From NCBI GenBank assembly GCA_020740775.1, contig JAHEWK010000005.1, positions 3,162,001-3,226,000 on the forward strand: a stretch of 64,000 bases of DNA, written 5' to 3'. Numbering within the stretch: position 1 is the first letter of the stretch; each line of letters opens with the position of its first letter. This document shows, in pieces, positions 46,997 through 59,363 of this stretch. The DNA is from Ilyonectria destructans (lineage: Eukaryota; Ascomycota; Sordariomycetes; Hypocreales; Nectriaceae). Both the position numbers and the translations under genes were made by a program. The notes under the pieces were generated by a model. It made no database searches. It was not told the origin of the DNA and saw only the letters and a program-made list of their open reading frames with translations.

Positions 46997-48724
46997 ATGA
47001 TTAACCTTCAGATCATTAGTGCTCTATTGAGCGTGGCGTTGCTGCTCATCATCCTTAGCCGACGAACAAAAGTGCCGAACGGTTATAGAGCTGTTACTGG
47101 GCCACGGGGATGGCCATTGATAGGAAATGCCTTACAGATGGGACGTACACCGCATCGCCAGATTCAGCGCTGGGCAGATGAGTACGGCGAACTCTTCAAA
47201 ATCCAGCTTGGTTGGGAGAATTGGGTCTTCGTCAACAGTCCCGAGGCTGTTCGCGAGATCTTCGACAAGCAATCAGCCATCACATCTGGGCGAGCGCCGA
47301 TGCCCGTGGCGGCTGATCTTCTTTCAGGCGAGAATAGGCTTCTTTTTCTCACGTATGGCCAGAAGTGGCGCAAGATGAGAGCCATTGTCCACAAGCTTCT
47401 CACCCCAAAGGCTTCGGATGCATACAAGCCTAGCCAGGAGTTTGAAGCCAAGCAGCTTATTTACGACATTGCGACGAACAATCAAGACCAAACGAGCTTC
47501 TACATGCACGTCCGCAGATACACGACTTCAGTAGTCTTGACGAGCACATATGGGCGCCGTGTCCCCATCTGGGTACGTGCTGACACGCGACAAGGCTGAA
47601 GTCTCTAACAATGGTCTAGGACTGCGACGACGTCAGCGAAGTATACGACCTCATGAAAGATTTCTCCGATGCTGCAGCGCCTGGAGCGTTTGCTGCCGAC
47701 CTCTTCCCACCGCTTGCCAGGATCCCGGTGTGGCTTCAGTGGTGGCGGCCTCGTGCTCTTCGGGCGTACAACAAGCAAAAGACGACGTGGATGAAATACT
47801 GGAATAGGCTAAAGGCTGAAGTGGACGAGAAGAGGGCACCGGAGTGCTTTGTCAAACAGTTTCTGGAGATGGATTTCGAAAAGCAAGGCATCACTGAGGT
47901 GCAAGCAAGTTTTGTTGCTGGTTGTGAGTGATGCGTGCCATAATTATCGCGAGCAGATTGGACTAACGTCGCATCGAACAGCCATGATCGAGGCAGGGTC
48001 AGAGACCACGTCGTCGGCCCTGAACAGTTGCATTCTCTACCTCTCGGCTTATCCAGAAATACAGGAAATCGCCAACGACGAGCTGTCACGAGTCATCGGC
48101 GACGACCGTTCGCCAACATACGACGATGAAGGCGATTTACCATACATCAGAGCAGTGGCCAAAGAAATACTCCGCATCCGACCGGTGACTACGATTGGAA
48201 CCCCCCATTACACCACGTCGGATGTGATTTACAAAGACACTTTTATTCCAAAGAACACGGTCGTGTCGATGTCGCAGTACACACTCCATTTCAACCCCGA
48301 CCGATGGTCCGATCCAGAGAAGTTCGATCCATCGCGCTACCTGGACTATCCTCACAAATCCGGCGTGTACGCGGCCTCGGGAGATGCCAGGGGCCGTGAC
48401 CATTTCGATTTTGGCGCGGGCCGGCGTATATGCCCTGGCATGCACCTGGCGGAGAACAGCCTGTTTATTACGCTGGCCAAGATCCTGTGGGCGTTCAAGA
48501 TCGAGCCACCGCTGGACGACAATGGGAACAAGCTGCCAGTTGACCTCTCAGATGCAGCGTATGAAGAGGGCGTCAACACCCTGCCGAAGCCGTTCAAGGC
48601 TCGGTTCATTCCGCGCAACGAGAGACGGTCGGAGGTGTTGCGAGCCGAATGGAGCCAAGCGCAGAAGGACGGCTTTTACCTGGGCAAGGTCAAGGTGGAT
48701 GTTCGCGGCATGGTTGTGGCATGA
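46997..48724 (+). CDS. Cytochrome P450 monooxygenase
   Basis: Three exons (46997-47572, 47620-47920, 47982-48724) give 539 residues. The start at 46997 is followed by a hydrophobic anchor (IISALLSVALLLIIL) and the hinge GPRGWPLIGNAL. The I-helix reads AMIEAGSETTSSAL, the ExxR motif is KEILR, and the heme loop is FGAGRRICPGMHLAE. It differs clearly from the P450 at 21.6 kb. The substrate is unknown; its place between the lactonase-like gene and the C2H2 factor, and the shared promoter octamer, suggest it belongs to the same catabolic set. Expected on the ER membrane. Confidence 0.92.
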
Positions 48725-49385
48725 CACCGTGCTGGATTGTGATTGAAAGAATAGAGTATTTAGTTTATCTAGAAAGGGTCGTTTGATGTGGTATTACTGC
48801 TTGTCGCGTTGTAGATGACATGGGTAACATCCAGGTAGATGCTTGCAACGGGACACTCGGGGCTAGTTATTTATCTCCAACCTGTCCTGTCCTGTTCTAC
48901 CTGGCCTGGTCCAGCTGTCTTATCTCGCTTACTGAAAACACGTTCGGCGCTGTTCTTCTTCGGTCCTGGTCTGAAAGTGGCAAAATGAAGAGAGTCTAGA
49001 TCGACCCGATTCCTCGGCCGTCTCGACACTCCCCACGTTCCCTTGTTCCCTTCCCCGCACTCCCCGCAAACTCAGCTGCAGCCACGGCATTTAGTAATGA
49101 CTGATTGATCACTCGACGTGGTCCGGGATGCCGAAGTATCCCGTGTTTGGCCTGGTGTGGTTCTGGGCTGGCGGCCTTGACCCTGGCGAGCGCTCATCGT
49201 TGCGGGTCGCTGTCGTGTCCCGCCCGCTCCGAGTCTCTTTCTTCCTCATCATTCACATCTGCGTTGACGTTCTGTGGATGTCTAGCCCGCTGTCGTCACC
49301 GAGCCTCGTCGTGAACCTCTCTGAACTACTGCTCGCATCGCCACGGCGCGACCTACCTCCGCTGCTTCTGCGGTAGCAGCATCTC
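48725..49385. other. Intergenic: promoter of the C2H2 factor
   Basis: No exact TGTGGGGT octamer was seen here. A single CTCCCCACG at about 49029 has the GTGGGG core on the minus strand. The 49105-49376 frames on the plus strand overlap the likely 5' leader and have no recognised domain. Confidence 0.45.
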
Positions 49386-52346
49386 ATGTCCGTCCTCGCA
49401 ATTGAAGCAGCTCAGATACCGTCGATAGCCATCGACGGTGCCAAACGCACCCGCCGCCCACCGCGACAATACAAATGCGAATACTGCGACAAGGCCTTCA
49501 AGCGCAGCGAGCACTGCATTCGCCATGAGCGCAGCCATACTCGCGAGAAGCCTTTTTCATGTCGATATTGCCGCAAATCTTACTCAAGAAAGTGCGGCTA
49601 TTCTGTCCCGTTGCCTGCTTCACAGGTCTTCACTTTGCTAATCGTGCACCCGACAGGGATCTCGTGACAAGACATGAACGCACCCTACATGCAGACCAAG
49701 CCGAGCGAGGACCTCCCGTCTCAATAGAAGCCGACCAGTCATCTGAAGCGACTCCGAGCGAACTGGAGGAAGAAGACCAGCCCCAACCTGTCCATGCGCG
49801 TCTTTCTCCAAATGCTCGACCATCGCCCCAGAACGAGCTTCCGACGATAGATTCGGGACAAAGGAGAGACTCTTGCGCATCTACACTACCGCCGGCAAGC
49901 GAGATTATCGTAGGAAGCCGGAATCCCAGTGGCACCATGGACAACACGATTGACGAAGAAGCGCCTCTTGTCCAGCACGTGGCGGCAATCCTCACACCTC
50001 CATCTCTGCCCCCAGTAACAATGCCCGATCCGTCTCAGTCAGCGCACACATCTCTCTCCGTAGGGCTCCTAGAAGATGGGTTTGACGTCTACAACCCGGA
50101 CGGGCACTTGACAATGCAAATCGACACCGATCAATCACCGTCGCGACATGGAGACTATGGCGAGACGGTACACCATGAGCAGCATCAGCAGCTGGATCAA
50201 CAAAGCTATCACCGGCCGCAAAACAGCGCTCCCCAGCCGCCAATGGTCCATCCAGACATGCTCTACGTCGATTTTGCTCCTTTACCCGATGGAACATTCC
50301 AATTTACCCCAGATCTCACTCTTCTCGATGTCCCGGATTGGCCCCAGCTGGAAGCTTCTCAAGCAGCCGACCTCACTACGATAGCGCAACCCAAAGATGC
50401 CTTGTCGGAAACAGATGACATCAATGAAATTTTCAAGTTCAACGGACAGATGAATTTTACGAATACCCAGTCGATGCAGACCGTCGATCCGCCGAGCAAT
50501 CTCCCTCTTCTCCGCGAGGAAAAGCCTGCTTCGATGCCGACCTTTACCGTCGATCACTACATACACGCATCGATTGCGAAAGACCTGGCCGAGCGACTCA
50601 TGCCGCAACATGTAGCAGAAGAAATACCACCTCCAAAGGTTTTCCAGAGCTTCTTGTCCAGTTATGTCGAATGTTTCCACGGCCACTTGCCAGTCATCCA
50701 TCTGCAAACGTTTTGCTTGAAGACGACCCCAAGCCCTCTGATTCTGGCCATGTGTAGCATTGGGGCGCTGTACCGCCTTGATCGGCGTCGGGCGAGACGA
50801 TTATACGACATGACTACAAAGTCCATTGCATCAGTACGATTATCTTTCACAAGAATGAATACCATGACGCTAACTCCCTGCAGGCCCCTGTCTCGTATCA
50901 ACACGGCTCACCATCATTAGACGAATTCCCTCTGTGGCTCGTTCAGACAAAGCTACTTCTGAGTGTCTTCGCCGTCTTTAGCGGTGATGTTGCCTTGGTA
51001 TCGTCGGCCATGGTTGACAACGGATTTTACACGCTGGTATGAATTCATGAATACTGTCATCTTGTCGTGACCTGACAAAATTGAGTAGCTTTTTGGACGG
51101 ATGCGTCTAGCCCTTCTGGAAGAAACCACCGACCTATTAAACATAACCTGGAAGGCCTGGATACAACGTGAATCAAGAAAGAGACTCTTGGGTGGAATCT
51201 ACATCATCAGCACCCTTGAAATGGTCATGTACGATGTTAACCCCGGTTTCAACGCATCGCAAGACCTGGATATTGAGGTTTTCCATGATGAGAGCCTGTG
51301 GAATGCTGCATCAACGAACGAGTGGAGGGAATTGCGAATTCATCACATCAAGCAAGAGTACCCCACGTTGAAAGAAGTCCTGACAGACGTCATGTCGGAG
51401 GATCTCCATGGTGCAAAGACCGAGCCCTATCACGTTTCTCCCTTGTCCGCTCTTCTTGTCATGCACGCCGTTGTTGTGCACATGCGGCAGATTCTACAGG
51501 TCGCTCAAGCGTTTGCACGAGACTCGTTCACTTCGATGCCAGGCCGCGATTTACTCGGCTCGTCGCTCCTGGACACGGCCTTGCGATCGTTGGCAAGGTG
51601 TGAAATGCTTCTCAAAGGTGGACGGCACCAGAACCCCCCAGAGTTGAACGATGATGAAGCGGAAACATCGTTGGTGTTCAATTGCCAGGCGATGTTGAGA
51701 ATTGCATACATCAGGCTCTTCAATGCTGCGATTGGGTTCAATAAACTTAGCTTGATCACGGAAGATCCGGGTGCGGTCGAGGTTTCCGTCTCCTTGTTTG
51801 CAACTGCAAAGCTAGAGCGGAGCGCGCATTTGCTCAACGCCGTCGGTACATCGTTTGAAGGCTTCTGTACTCCGGTTAGAATGGGCCATATGTTGGTGCG
51901 CAAGACGGCGGCGTTCCGCTGGGGGGTCGAACATGCCGTTGCTGGCTGGGACTGCGGTTTGTGCCCCAACTGTTGACTTACTCATTGTTCATTACTGACT
52001 TGATAACGCAGCGCTTCTTGTTACCAAATGGGTACACTCTGTAGAGATAGACTGCCTGAATCACATTCAGCCCAGCCCAGCAGAGAGCGAGCTCCTGCGG
52101 GGAATGAAGAAAGTGTTGGAGGAGACTGACTACGAATTTGACGAGAGTAAATCGTTGGCGGCAGGATTGGCAAGAACATGGGGCTTGTTTCTTCAAGATG
52201 TGAGTTCCGGAGTTCTGACAAGTTAAAGAGAAATGTTAATCCCAGCCACGCAGGTATGGGTGTGGGGAATCACACCTAGAATGGGCGGCATCCTTGAGCG
52301 ACTGGCTACTGCTTACGAGCGAGTAAACGAGGCTAACCGCCGATGA
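49386..52346 (+). CDS. C2H2 zinc-finger transcription factor with fungal-specific domain
   Basis: Six exons (49386-49591, 49657-50833, 50884-51036, 51089-51956, 52012-52199, 52254-52346) join in frame to 894 residues. Two C2H2 fingers lie near residues 29-52 and 58-82: [21 protein letters not shown] and [22 protein letters not shown] is split by the first intron. Contact positions are R, H, R in finger 1 (helix RSEHCIR) and R, L, R in finger 2 (RKDLVTR). A long acidic, glutamine- and proline-rich region follows (residues 90-390), then the fungal-trans-type domain ([30 protein letters not shown]). It is a nuclear regulator and sits in the middle of the catabolic gene set, a usual place for a pathway-specific activator. 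Target genes are inference; see the octamer sites. Confidence 0.9.
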
Positions 52347-52657
52347 GGGTAGGGATGTCAGGGACATGGTAGCAGTGGGGTATATCGTGGATGTGTTTAA
52401 GACCCATTCTGCAATTTCCCCACATGACTACTGCGAACAGCCGGGCAACATGAATCTAGGGAGGGATGGTCAATGATAGTTCGGCACTAATCATTGTGGG
52501 ACAATGTATTTTAACTTGGATGGGAGTTTATATGCATATTACCCTCGGACAAGACGGCCTGACTAGCGGGATTTGTGGAAGGGAGGTCATGCCAACATTA
52601 TGTTATTGACACTCATTTGAGAGCATTCAGATGATGCTCGGTGATTGTCCTCATAAT
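52347..52657. other. Convergent intergenic gap with two GTGGGG cores
   Basis: 3' flanks of the C2H2 factor and of the F-box gene. AGTGGGGTA (about 52375) and TTTCCCCACATG (about 52421) match the core of the octamer but lie outside any promoter. Confidence 0.45.
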
Positions 52658-54369
52658 TTACCGTTCCACGGGGCTCCACATACGGTCATCCTTGATCTCT
52701 TGAACTAGATCTGGGACCGTCTCCCACTGCATTACAATAATTTCCTTGGCTCCCAGATCTATCCACCGACACTCGTCCCACATGACATGGCCCCATAGCT
52801 TTAGTGGCTCGGGCACATATCCTCCGTAGATGTTCACATACTTTCCACCCCACAGAAGAACCCACGCGAGTGGCGGCCCTTCGGCCGGGACTTCGTCACC
52901 AGTGAAATACATCGGATCTCCCATCAGCTCAGCCACGTCTCTGGCGTCGGACAAATCAATTAATATAGTGCGTCTATCGTCCTGTGCTATTGTCCCGAGG
53001 GCGTCCCTCACGGCAGCTTCAACGATTTGGTCATGAGTGAGACACTGCTCCATCGCGATGACGAGTTGTTCGTGGTCTTCGATTGCCAACAGCCGAGCCA
53101 TCAACTTCAGGCCACGCGAAATGGTACCGTCCATGTAATCTGTTGCAGTCCGAGTTATTAAGTGAGGCTTGTTTATAATTGATGTAACGCATAGGCCGTG
53201 AATAATGACTGGGGATCATTCTTACCGTCGTGGTCGCTATCAAGATCGAAACTTCCATCGGAAGTATAACCCCCATTTTCCTGCCGAAAACTCGTATTGT
53301 CGGGACGCAGCTCTTTTTTCACTCTGGCGAAGATGTTTTCATATATTTGCCTGACAAACTCGTCGATACATCCAATTGCATCGGCCTCCCAAGGATTGAA
53401 AATGCAGAAGAATATGTCATTAATGATATGATGGCGGAATCCACCATAGCGTTTGCCCTCGTTTTGGCCGAAGAGATGGTAATAGGTTTCATACCGGTAC
53501 AGAGCTCGGAAAACGCGTATCTCCTCGCTTCTTGTCAGGCTGACGCATCCGTCACCAAGTATCTCTGATGCTTGTGCCGTCACTCGTTGCCCAGTGGACG
53601 CTGCCTTTTTGAGATTCGCGATTGCCCACCTGCTATATAGACGAGCTAGAGGCCGGGCAACGGATAGGTGGTAATGTGCCAACCAGCGAAGGCGACTTGA
53701 GCCAATCGAGTCTAACCCTGGATGCGGACTGGAACCTGAGAGCCAACCGCGGTAGGTAAGGAGAAAGTTGGTGACCTTCTCGTCAGTCCGCGGCGACCCC
53801 AGCTCGTACACTCGAGACATAAGGTTGGCGTAAGCGTCGACTAGGAAGCCATGTAGTTCGCGGCCTAAACACGCGCGAAGAATAGTATTGCGGTCGTGGC
53901 GGTATTGAGCGTGCAATGTGGGCGAAGCCTTAACGAGCGAGCGCAGAGTCGGCAGGTCTGGCATGTCTGAGAGGATTTTGGATCTCAACTCAGAGGGCAG
54001 GTTTTCTAGGCGCGAGAGAGAGGTTGGAGTCTCGATAAAGCCATTGCTACTTGCAGAATGTCCATCTGACATATTCTCCCGCCGCGATCTATCGGGATGA
54101 GCTGCACTAGTATCGTCGCTGAGGGTGCTCGGCGAAGCCGTGTTCTTGACCGCCTTTTCTCGTTTGAGACACATGGTGATATCAGGCGTCAGATCGTTCA
54201 TCGTTACAAAAGAATAAAGAACAAGTTGAACTGGAATGATGTCTAACACGTAGATAGACGGGATGTGCATTTGGCTTGAGGTAGATGTAAATGACTCAAT
54301 TGTCTGTGGCTGGGGCCTGATGACTCCGTCAGGCAACTCTAGGCTCTGCAGCTGTGCAGTACTGAACAT
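52658..54369 (-). CDS. F-box-like fungal protein of unknown function
   Basis: Two exons (54369-53226 and 53139-52658) joined by a GTAAGA...CAG intron give 541 residues if the first methionine is used. A later start (for example at 54202, MNDLTPDIT, or the MSDGHS methionine) is possible because the first 100 residues are low in constraint. The core LENLPSELRSKILSDMPDLP, followed by ASPTLHAQYRHDR, is an F-box-like motif common in large families of fungal proteins of otherwise unknown function. The second exon ends in a compact acidic region with tryptophans (WVLLWGGKYVNIYGG). A substrate-recruiting role in ubiquitination is possible but unproven; it is likely a lineage-specific family member. 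Confidence 0.72.
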
Positions 54370-55347
54370 TCTGCACGGACCACCAATTGCTGCAGCTTTT
54401 GGTAGGATGAGCGGTTTCGCTATTAAAGCTATTTTCCTGAGTATGTCTAGGGACTCTATCTCGGCAGCCGCTCCTTAGATCAGATTAAGGCTTCAGCATC
54501 ATAATAGCTATCATTCCGATTTGCCTCTCCAGACACGTGAATCTAAACTCCAGGATCTCGGATATCGCCAAGGTATAAGGCCGTAGTAAATTCAGATTCA
54601 TTACACAGTTCTGAGGCCAGACGAATGTCAGCCCCATGGGTCAATGGAAGGCGATTTATGCTGGCTAAGTCAGTGATACTCTCCATGCAATGTGCGTGCT
54701 GGAGGTAAAACACACAGCGGGGTACCGTTTCTCGTGTGCCGATAAGGCCCTCTCGGTTGCAAGGAAGCACGGTGTTGATGACGTCGTCTCTGTCGGTGGA
54801 AGGGATACAATTGACATGAAAAAAACATCCGCGTTTGGCGGCATTCTGGAGACTACTTACAAAACAATGAGCTGCAACGACATGGCAGGCAACAATGGCG
54901 AATGAATTAGAGGGACTCGGTGGGAAGTAGCTTGAGGATTTCCCCGTATTGGAGAGGTCTATGGCTTGAATGTTATGGGGACTGGATGGATGCTTTAGCG
55001 GCTAGGTTAGAAGCTACTTTTCCAGCCGTGGATGGCGTGTCTCGCAAGGGTAATCAATCTCTTCCTCATTCTAGAGCTCGTATCCGCGAAGAAGGCCTCG
55101 GTTCTATGAGAATTGCGCCACCGGTACAAGACTGAATGGGCCACCCACAAATGTCTGTCTTGGCAATGGTGTGACCATGTCCTAACTTAGATCACTACAG
55201 TATGCCTGCAGTTCAAGGCTCGGCAAAATATCATACAACTTGACACCGTCCATGTCTCGTCATCAAATCATAGACTGCAGTGGAAATGTTCGCACCAACT
55301 TTATTCCGATAGACAACTGCCTACCCACCCCACCTACTGTAACAAGC
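54370..55347. other. Intergenic with a possible dehydrogenase scrap
   Basis: A plus-strand frame at 54690-54905 contains ADKALSVARKHGVDDVVSVG, which resembles the cofactor-binding strand of an MDR alcohol dehydrogenase. Only about 30 residues match and no neighbouring pieces were found. The rest holds nothing I recognise. Confidence 0.3.
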
Positions 55348-57285
55348 TCACTCCTTGGTAGAGTTCTTCGTAGAAGTAGGAGTCAGCCTCTTCTTAGCAA
55401 TGCTTCCAGAATCGCCAGACTCCTCCTGTTCCATTCTATGCACATTCTGTTCACCGACAATTACGCCAGTTCTGTACACCACTCCGTCGAAAACTTCATC
55501 CATCTCCTCAAGAGTCCTTCCCTTGGTCTCAACAAACACCAAGATGACGACGACCAAGATGATGATGTTCCAGCCGCCGTTGATGGCGTAATATCTCCAG
55601 GAGATTTTCTCAATGGCCAGTGGAGTTGTATATAAGTTCAAGAAACTGAAGGCGTAGCCGATTGCCTGGGCGACGACGACTCCTTTGGCGCGCTGCGAAT
55701 ATCGTAGGATTGACGGGGGGTATGTGTATGCTAGAAGCATCCTACAATTGTTAGCATGTTCATAAATAGTGCGAGGTAGGGAAAATCTTACCAGCTCGTG
55801 GATACAATAAACAACAACAATGCGACAACAACGATTGCGCCAATAGCATATTTATTGTTGTCTGGGTGAGCCTCGGAGAGATATGAGAGACCAGAAAGGA
55901 GCCCGAAGAGGACTATCGTTCCAGACGTGCCAGCGACTAAATTCATGTTAATTCCGTCGACCGAGAAGGGTTGCGGGAGACGTACTCAAGGGCTTTCGAG
56001 CGCCGACTCTGTCGATGATGAAGACCCCTCCCAAACTGGAGAAAGCCTTCCACAACAACAGGCCCATGTTGATCAAGATTACCGTTCTCCTGTTTGAGAC
56101 TCCGAGCTTTCCAATGAGGAAAGACGAGAAGTATCTGCGCCAACGCGTGAGTCGCAACTCGACAAGATGCACAAGCCAGACTTACAGAATCATGTTTCCT
56201 CCGAGAATTTGGTAAAATATGTTCATTAGCACCGCGATCGTAAACCGCTTCAGATTGGGAGCTGCAACAAAGCAGGTTAGTCGCAATCGAGACGGGAGAA
56301 GCCTTAGGAAACAGAAAGTTGATGCGTACCGGGTGAGATGAGGTCTTTCCAGCCTCCTCGGCCTTCTTTCTCGTGTTCCAAAGCACCAATAATCTCTTGA
56401 ATCTCTGCGATGACTATCGAATTGCCACGGTCACCGTTTGCATGTAGCCGAGCGAGAATCTCCGTTGCCTAGTAAAGGTTAGATACACTTTCAGTAAGTA
56501 TTGAAAGAACAATACCTCTTCTTCACGGCCCATTTTGAAGAGCCACCGTGGACTTTCGTCTACGAGTGGCAAGAGACAAAGGGAAATAATAGACGGCACC
56601 GCCTCTCCCTGCATGGTGTGTTAGATGGTTTTGGCAGTTGTTGAGCAGGTACTCACAAGCATGATACCCCTCCACGCCCAGTCTGACTGCTTGTTATATA
56701 TCCCCAAGATAATGCAGGTGACAAAAAAGGACGTGAATGGCACGGATACCAAGACGGAGTTGGAGAGAATGGATTTGTATTTGGGTGAAGCCAACTCCAT
56801 GACCCACATTGGAGCGATGGATCCGTTGACAATGGTGGCGAACCCGATGATGAAACGGCCGACGATAAGTTGAGCAACTGGTAGAACCCATGTAAGCTGA
56901 TGTCCGAGATGAATGCCCAGTATCACATACCCTTTGGAGCGGAGGCTTCCAAGACGACTCCGACAATGATGCACACTGACCCAAGGGCAAGACCAGTCTT
57001 TCGCCCCCAGCGATCAACAACAGGTCCCACGATTGGGGCACCGAAAATGGATCCTGCGCTGATGATGGCGACATTGAGACCGATGAGATCGCTGTCAAGA
57101 TTAAAATCTGCAGGCGTGTCAGTTGAAGTCATCAGTAGAGAAGTCAACCTACGTTCGAAATACGGCTTGACCGCGTTGAGATTGTTAATCATGCCGGCGT
57201 CGTATGATAGGATGCAGATGTTCAGCATGGCCACTAACACCATGAGAACATGTGCCGGAATCGGGCTTAGGCGTACTAAGGCCAT
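55348..57285 (-). CDS. MFS sugar-porter family transporter (lactose-permease-like)
   Basis: The start at 57285 gives MALVRLSPIPAHVLMVLVAM, and the first helix ends SYDAGMINNL. Later exons show the sugar-porter signature DRWGRKTGLALG after helix 2, VGRFIIGF, ESPRWLFKMGR in the central loop, and FVETKGRTLEEMDEVFDG after helix 12. About eight short introns divide the gene (for example near 57140, 56930, 56630, 56470, 56320, 56190, 55980 and 55765); I did not fix every border, but no frame break was needed. Twelve helices and about 520 residues fit the family. It would import a sugar or an aromatic acid across the plasma membrane. Its promoter has no TGTGGGGT octamer that I could see. Confidence 0.85.
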
Positions 57286-58286
57286 AGTGAAAGTCGTAGG
57301 GGTAATACTCTGGTTGACGGTTGTGGTGTCTCAGTGGAGGTGGGTGTTTCAATTCTTCTAGGCCTAGAGGAGGTGACTTGACTGATATATAGGCAGACCG
57401 CCACCCTTCAGTATGCTTGTATGTATCTTTGCTATGACCAGGGTCACGTTGATCAAACACGGATTGAATGCGCGTGCACCGTTCTTCCTAATATTGAGAG
57501 CATCCTCACTATCTGCCTTACAGCTACTATGACGATAGGGCGTCTTGGCGAGTCGACTAAGCTCTGATCCCGCCAGTCACAGACATTCTTGGCAAGCCCC
57601 TACGACCAGATAATCTGGCTCAGCCTCTGCTACACCGAGATCATAGTTACTGTATCAAGATTTGACGGCGTATTTTGCCGAAAACCCCGAGCTCCCTCCC
57701 GCGCGCTTTCGGCCGAATAACACGGTGCTGGCGGCGTTACATCCCTGCTCAATGTGCCTATTTTGACTTGTCAGTAGCATCCTAGGCCTCGGGCATTGAG
57801 AAAATGCGCAGGCAGAATCCCTGTTTAGAGCACTGATGGCATTGAGTGTGATCCCGGCTTGGGCGGCAATGATGTAGCGTCTCCCACGCGGTCGGCTGCG
57901 ATGATTGGGAGCCGGTTGCAACTCGGATAATGATCCGCGGTTGTGATCAATGCACACACTCAGGGGCTAAGGTTATGTTGAAGCTAGGGGAGTTTTGTGG
58001 CCGTAGACAATAATCTTAGGGGTGTGGCTTCAACCTTGAGCCAGAACACACTTGCCTATTTACTTGACTCCTTAGTGTCCGATCATCACAGCGTGGGCCA
58101 GATTGGGCAGATTAGATATGAGATAGGCAGAACGCAGGACAGATAAGGTATTAGCACAACTATTTTTAGGTATCAGAAAGAGTAAAGTATCTATCACCGT
58201 GCTCGTTTATTGGCCGGAGAAGGTCGGCCGAGGTGTCCGAGGTATGCATCTACACCCTGGTGGGGTGGAGAATTCCGAAATGCTGA
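57286..58286. other. Intergenic, upstream of the transporter
   Basis: The transporter promoter lies at its left end. A 100-codon minus frame (57655-57957) has no recognisable domain. No repeat was seen. Confidence 0.4.
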
Positions 58287-59020
58287 TTATCTGAGGAATA
58301 TCATGATTTTACGGTAACAGATCCCACAATTACCTACCTCGCCTAAAATGATGTTTGACGCTATTGTGACAATGGGCCTCCTCAGGTTGTGAGATGTCCA
58401 TTGATCGGCGCCTGATTCAAGAATGGCGCGCACCCGTCTGCGGATTCGTAATAGCAATCGTCCGCTGGAAGCCATGCGCATCGTCGACGGCCTCGGTAAC
58501 AACTTACGCCCAATCCCCTTATGTCGCGTCTCAATAAGCACTTCCTACAAATAGCTAGGTATAATTTTAGGATCGTTGCTGGTCATCGATTCTAGCCACT
58601 GCCGTAAACACCGGACGTTATACTCAACAGTCTCCTGCACGAAGCCGTCTTCCGTCATCTTCGGCGACGAGACGAGCAGGTTCATGTCCAGATAGTAGGG
58701 GATGTTGATCGCAGAGAAGTTCATCGGCAGGGGACGGAACATGCCCCGTCGCGACCCGGCGAGCTGAAGGGATCCCTCTAGTCGCAGATGCGGATCTGGT
58801 GCTCTATAAGCGGCTTGTTAAGTTCTTTAGGAATCTATTTCTGGCCCCCTACTTTAAGGTTTTCTAAGTCCCCCTTTTCAACTCGTACTCGCATGGCTAC
58901 AATGGAACCTTCCTCTAGCTCGTACCTGAAAACCTCCTCGCCGATCTCTGGGTCAACGTCAGGGGGGTTCTTGACCTTGGTCTGGGCGGGAACATACGGC
59001 ATCAGCTTAAAGCAAGCCAA
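58287..59020 (-). pseudogene. Decayed gene of unrecognised family
   Basis: Three minus-strand pieces read like one protein in order. 59020-58835 gives a hydrophilic, acidic segment (VDPEIGEEVFRYELEEGS, VRVEKGDLENL). After a frame change, about 58790-58548 gives PDPHLRLEGSLQLAGSRRG, RPLPMNFSAINIPYYLDMNL and ETVEYNVRCLRQWLESM to a TAG at 58547-58545. The same frame then resumes EVLIETRHKGIGRKLLPR to 58287. Amino-acid use looks selected rather than random, and the frame change plus internal stop mark it as broken. I do not recognise the family. Confidence 0.45.
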
Positions 59021-59363
59021 TCGGGGGTTTGAAGTTAACTATCATAAGGGGTTTGGAGGTCCTCTCGGAAAATAGGTCATACTGTGCTGACTGTTTGCCC
59101 TCTCTAAGGAAAATCTTCCGCGCTATCTAGACAAGTACCATCGTTAACAAAACTCTACAAAATCACCTAGGTTGTCGCCTTCTCCTCACGGCTGGATTGC
59201 AAAGTTGATCTCGGCCCTCCCCTGTATTGGCTCCTTGCTGTTGTCCACTGTTCCCATGGATACGCACGATGATGCGCTACGTGGGAATGTGAGCTCTTTT
59301 GCGTCTGGCGTGACTTCCTGCAGTGTGGCGAGCTTGAGCTCGCGGGAGGCCTTTCCCTGTCCA
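59021..59363. other. Short intergenic gap, nothing recognised
   Basis: 3' flank of the alpha/beta hydrolase and upstream region of the decayed gene. No feature seen. Confidence 0.4.

Noticed and set aside
54690..54905. Possible alcohol dehydrogenase fragment (ADKALSVARKHG)
   Set aside because: Only about 30 residues match and no other part of the protein is nearby; not enough for a pseudogene call.
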